A stretch of DNA of 58,532 nucleotides from Verrucomicrobiales bacterium (GTDB lineage: Bacteria; Verrucomicrobiota; Verrucomicrobiia; Verrucomicrobiales; DEV007). The stretch lies in assembly GCA_021648365.1 (NCBI GenBank), contig JAKISY010000017.1, positions 1-58,532 on the forward strand, written 5' to 3'. The notes beneath the pieces are model-generated. The model was not told the origin of the DNA and made no database searches. It was given only the letters and a program-made list of their open reading frames with translations. This document shows, one piece after another, positions 57,630 to 58,532 of this stretch; positions within the stretch are counted from its first letter, which is position 1, and every line of letters starts with the position of its first letter. The translations under genes were made by a program, and so were the position numbers.

Positions 57630-58532
57630 AAATTTGATCTTCTCGAACCAGATTGCTCCACGGCCAGCCTTAGGCATGCCGGCCTTGGGGCGGTGTGCTG
57701 TTCTCTCCGCAAAGCGATCTGCTCCAATAAATTTCTGGAACATGGGATGAACAACAAGTTCCTCGCGTGAGGAAAATTGAATCGTGCCATCCCGCTCACA
57801 TTCAAAAAGCGCTGTATCGTAGATACTGAGATCATCAGTCCGCTTGTTCTCCCGCTTACGCCCAACAATTCCACTAACGCATAACAAGCGTATGAAAGAA
57901 CCCTCATCATACTCAGAAAGCCGCTTGTCATTCTTGAAATCAAGAGAGCCTAAAATCTTGTCCTGCGTTGTGACGACATCCATGCCTCGGAGAATTGCTT
58001 CACACATTCGATCTGCATTAGGGTAAAAAACTGAGAATGCATTTAGCACATCCAAAGAATTAATGCGCTCAGCAGAATCGATTCCGTAGCGCACGGTTTT
58101 ACCCGTAATGTAAGTGGTCTTCGACTTACGGAAAGCCTCCCATACCTCGTTGCCTGAAACGATGCACTGCCTAGGTATCAGTTGGGTGTGTCGTAGGAAA
58201 TACACAAGAGAATTCTCATCACAAGCCAATGCGCGATTCCTAACGACTGCCGGCAAGAAGGTTCTCCATTCATTATAAGCCAATGCAGGATTTTCGAGGT
58301 CTGTTAGCGAGATAGTATCTCCTTCGATCCTTCCGGTCATAAACTTGAAGAGGCGAATTCGCTTGGCGAGAAGAACAAGAAGCTCCTCTGCTTCCCAACG
58401 AAGCGCCCGAATAGTAGGCTCTACAACTGCCCATGAAATAGCATGATCCCTAAGTTGCTCGTATCGCTCAGTTTGAACGAAATACTTGATGGTTACATCT
58501 GCCTGATGCGGGTGGAAGGTAGCGGCAGAAAA
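57600..58532 (-). CDS. Cassette protein, 5' end beyond the window
   Basis: The frame is open from the right window edge to a stop at 57600 inside attC site 12, giving at least 310 codons, so the ATG at 58340 need not be the true start. The upstream part reads HPHQADVTIKYFVQTERYEQ and LRWEAEELLVLLAKRIRLF. The middle (NSLVYFLRHTQLIPRQCIVS) and the end (YDTALFECERDGTIQFSSRE, VVHPMFQKFIG) recall the C-terminal region of Sll1717-type P-loop ATPases. No P-loop is visible in the part seen, and this assignment is tentative. Confidence 0.55.
   Translation of the reverse strand, partial: FSAATFHPHQADVTIKYFVQTERYEQLRDHAISWAVVEPTIRALRWEAEELLVLLAKRIRLFKFMTGRIEGDTISLTDLENPALAYNEWRTFLPAVVRNRALACDENSLVYFLRHTQLIPRQCIVSGNEVWEAFRKSKTTYITGKTVRYGIDSAERINSLDVLNAFSVFYPNADRMCEAILRGMDVVTTQDKILGSLDFKNDKRLSEYDEGSFIRLLCVSGIVGRKRENKRTDDLSIYDTALFECERDGTIQFSSREELVVHPMFQKFIGADRFAERTAHRPKAGMPKAGRGAIWFEKIKFVEQGIAPNA

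Noticed and set aside
49325..58532. CRISPR array explanation for the regularly spaced repeats
   Set aside because: The repeats are over 100 bp, palindromic over their whole length and separated by genes of variable size; they are attC sites.

Overview
The window looks like the chromosome of a Verrucomicrobiota bacterium, probably Verrucomicrobiales. This rests on gene content, because there is no rRNA here: secreted DUF3472, ThuA and squalene-cyclase-repeat proteins typical of the PVC group, secretin-N-like secreted proteins, weak or absent Shine-Dalgarno sequences, and an mreBCD-PBP2-rng block. The order-level call is inference.

Left edge (1-6.4 kb): a clearly AT-richer block carries the N-terminal half of an IS1634-type transposase, a Big-1/HExxH protein that starts in mid-domain, a small lipoprotein and a von Willebrand A protein whose 5' end lies on an ExeA-type transposition ATPase pseudogene. 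Everything here looks cut or fused, so this is a decayed foreign island.

Core and lineage-specific block (6.4-25.3 kb): ppdK with a basic histone-like N-terminal tail; a probable operon of two tandem paralogous secreted proteins plus a DUF3472 protein; a ParD-like antitoxin translationally coupled to an unannotated 56-residue ORF; a secreted protein of unknown function; and a 2998-residue secreted TPR protein. Behind the giant gene lie two convergent gene stubs (a second 3' end of the 14.0 kb gene and the 5' end of a PQQ-propeller-like gene), then an orphan antitoxin whose toxin is cut off by palindromic repeats.

Housekeeping block (25.5-48.7 kb): valS, dtd, a squalene-cyclase-like secreted protein, tRNA-Arg(CCU), a ThuA protein, a metK-ahcY operon divergent from an ArsR-methyltransferase fusion (SahR-like), a YkgJ cysteine-cluster protein, the mreB-mreC-mreD-PBP2-rng cell-shape operon without rodA, lnt, a phosphohexomutase, an RlmI-like methyltransferase, hisD and a DUF6580 membrane protein. 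A RelB-like/MazF-like toxin-antitoxin pair ends this block.

Right end (49.3-58.5 kb): the distal end of a large chromosomal integron. I recognise twelve attC-like sites of about 105-130 bp. Almost all cassette genes are on the minus strand and run into their attC. The orientation puts attI and the integrase to the right, outside the window. One attC is split by a 214-225 bp element with inverted termini, and one cassette gene is split by a complete IS481-family element. Nearly all cassette proteins are of unknown function and several are predicted to be exported or membrane-bound.
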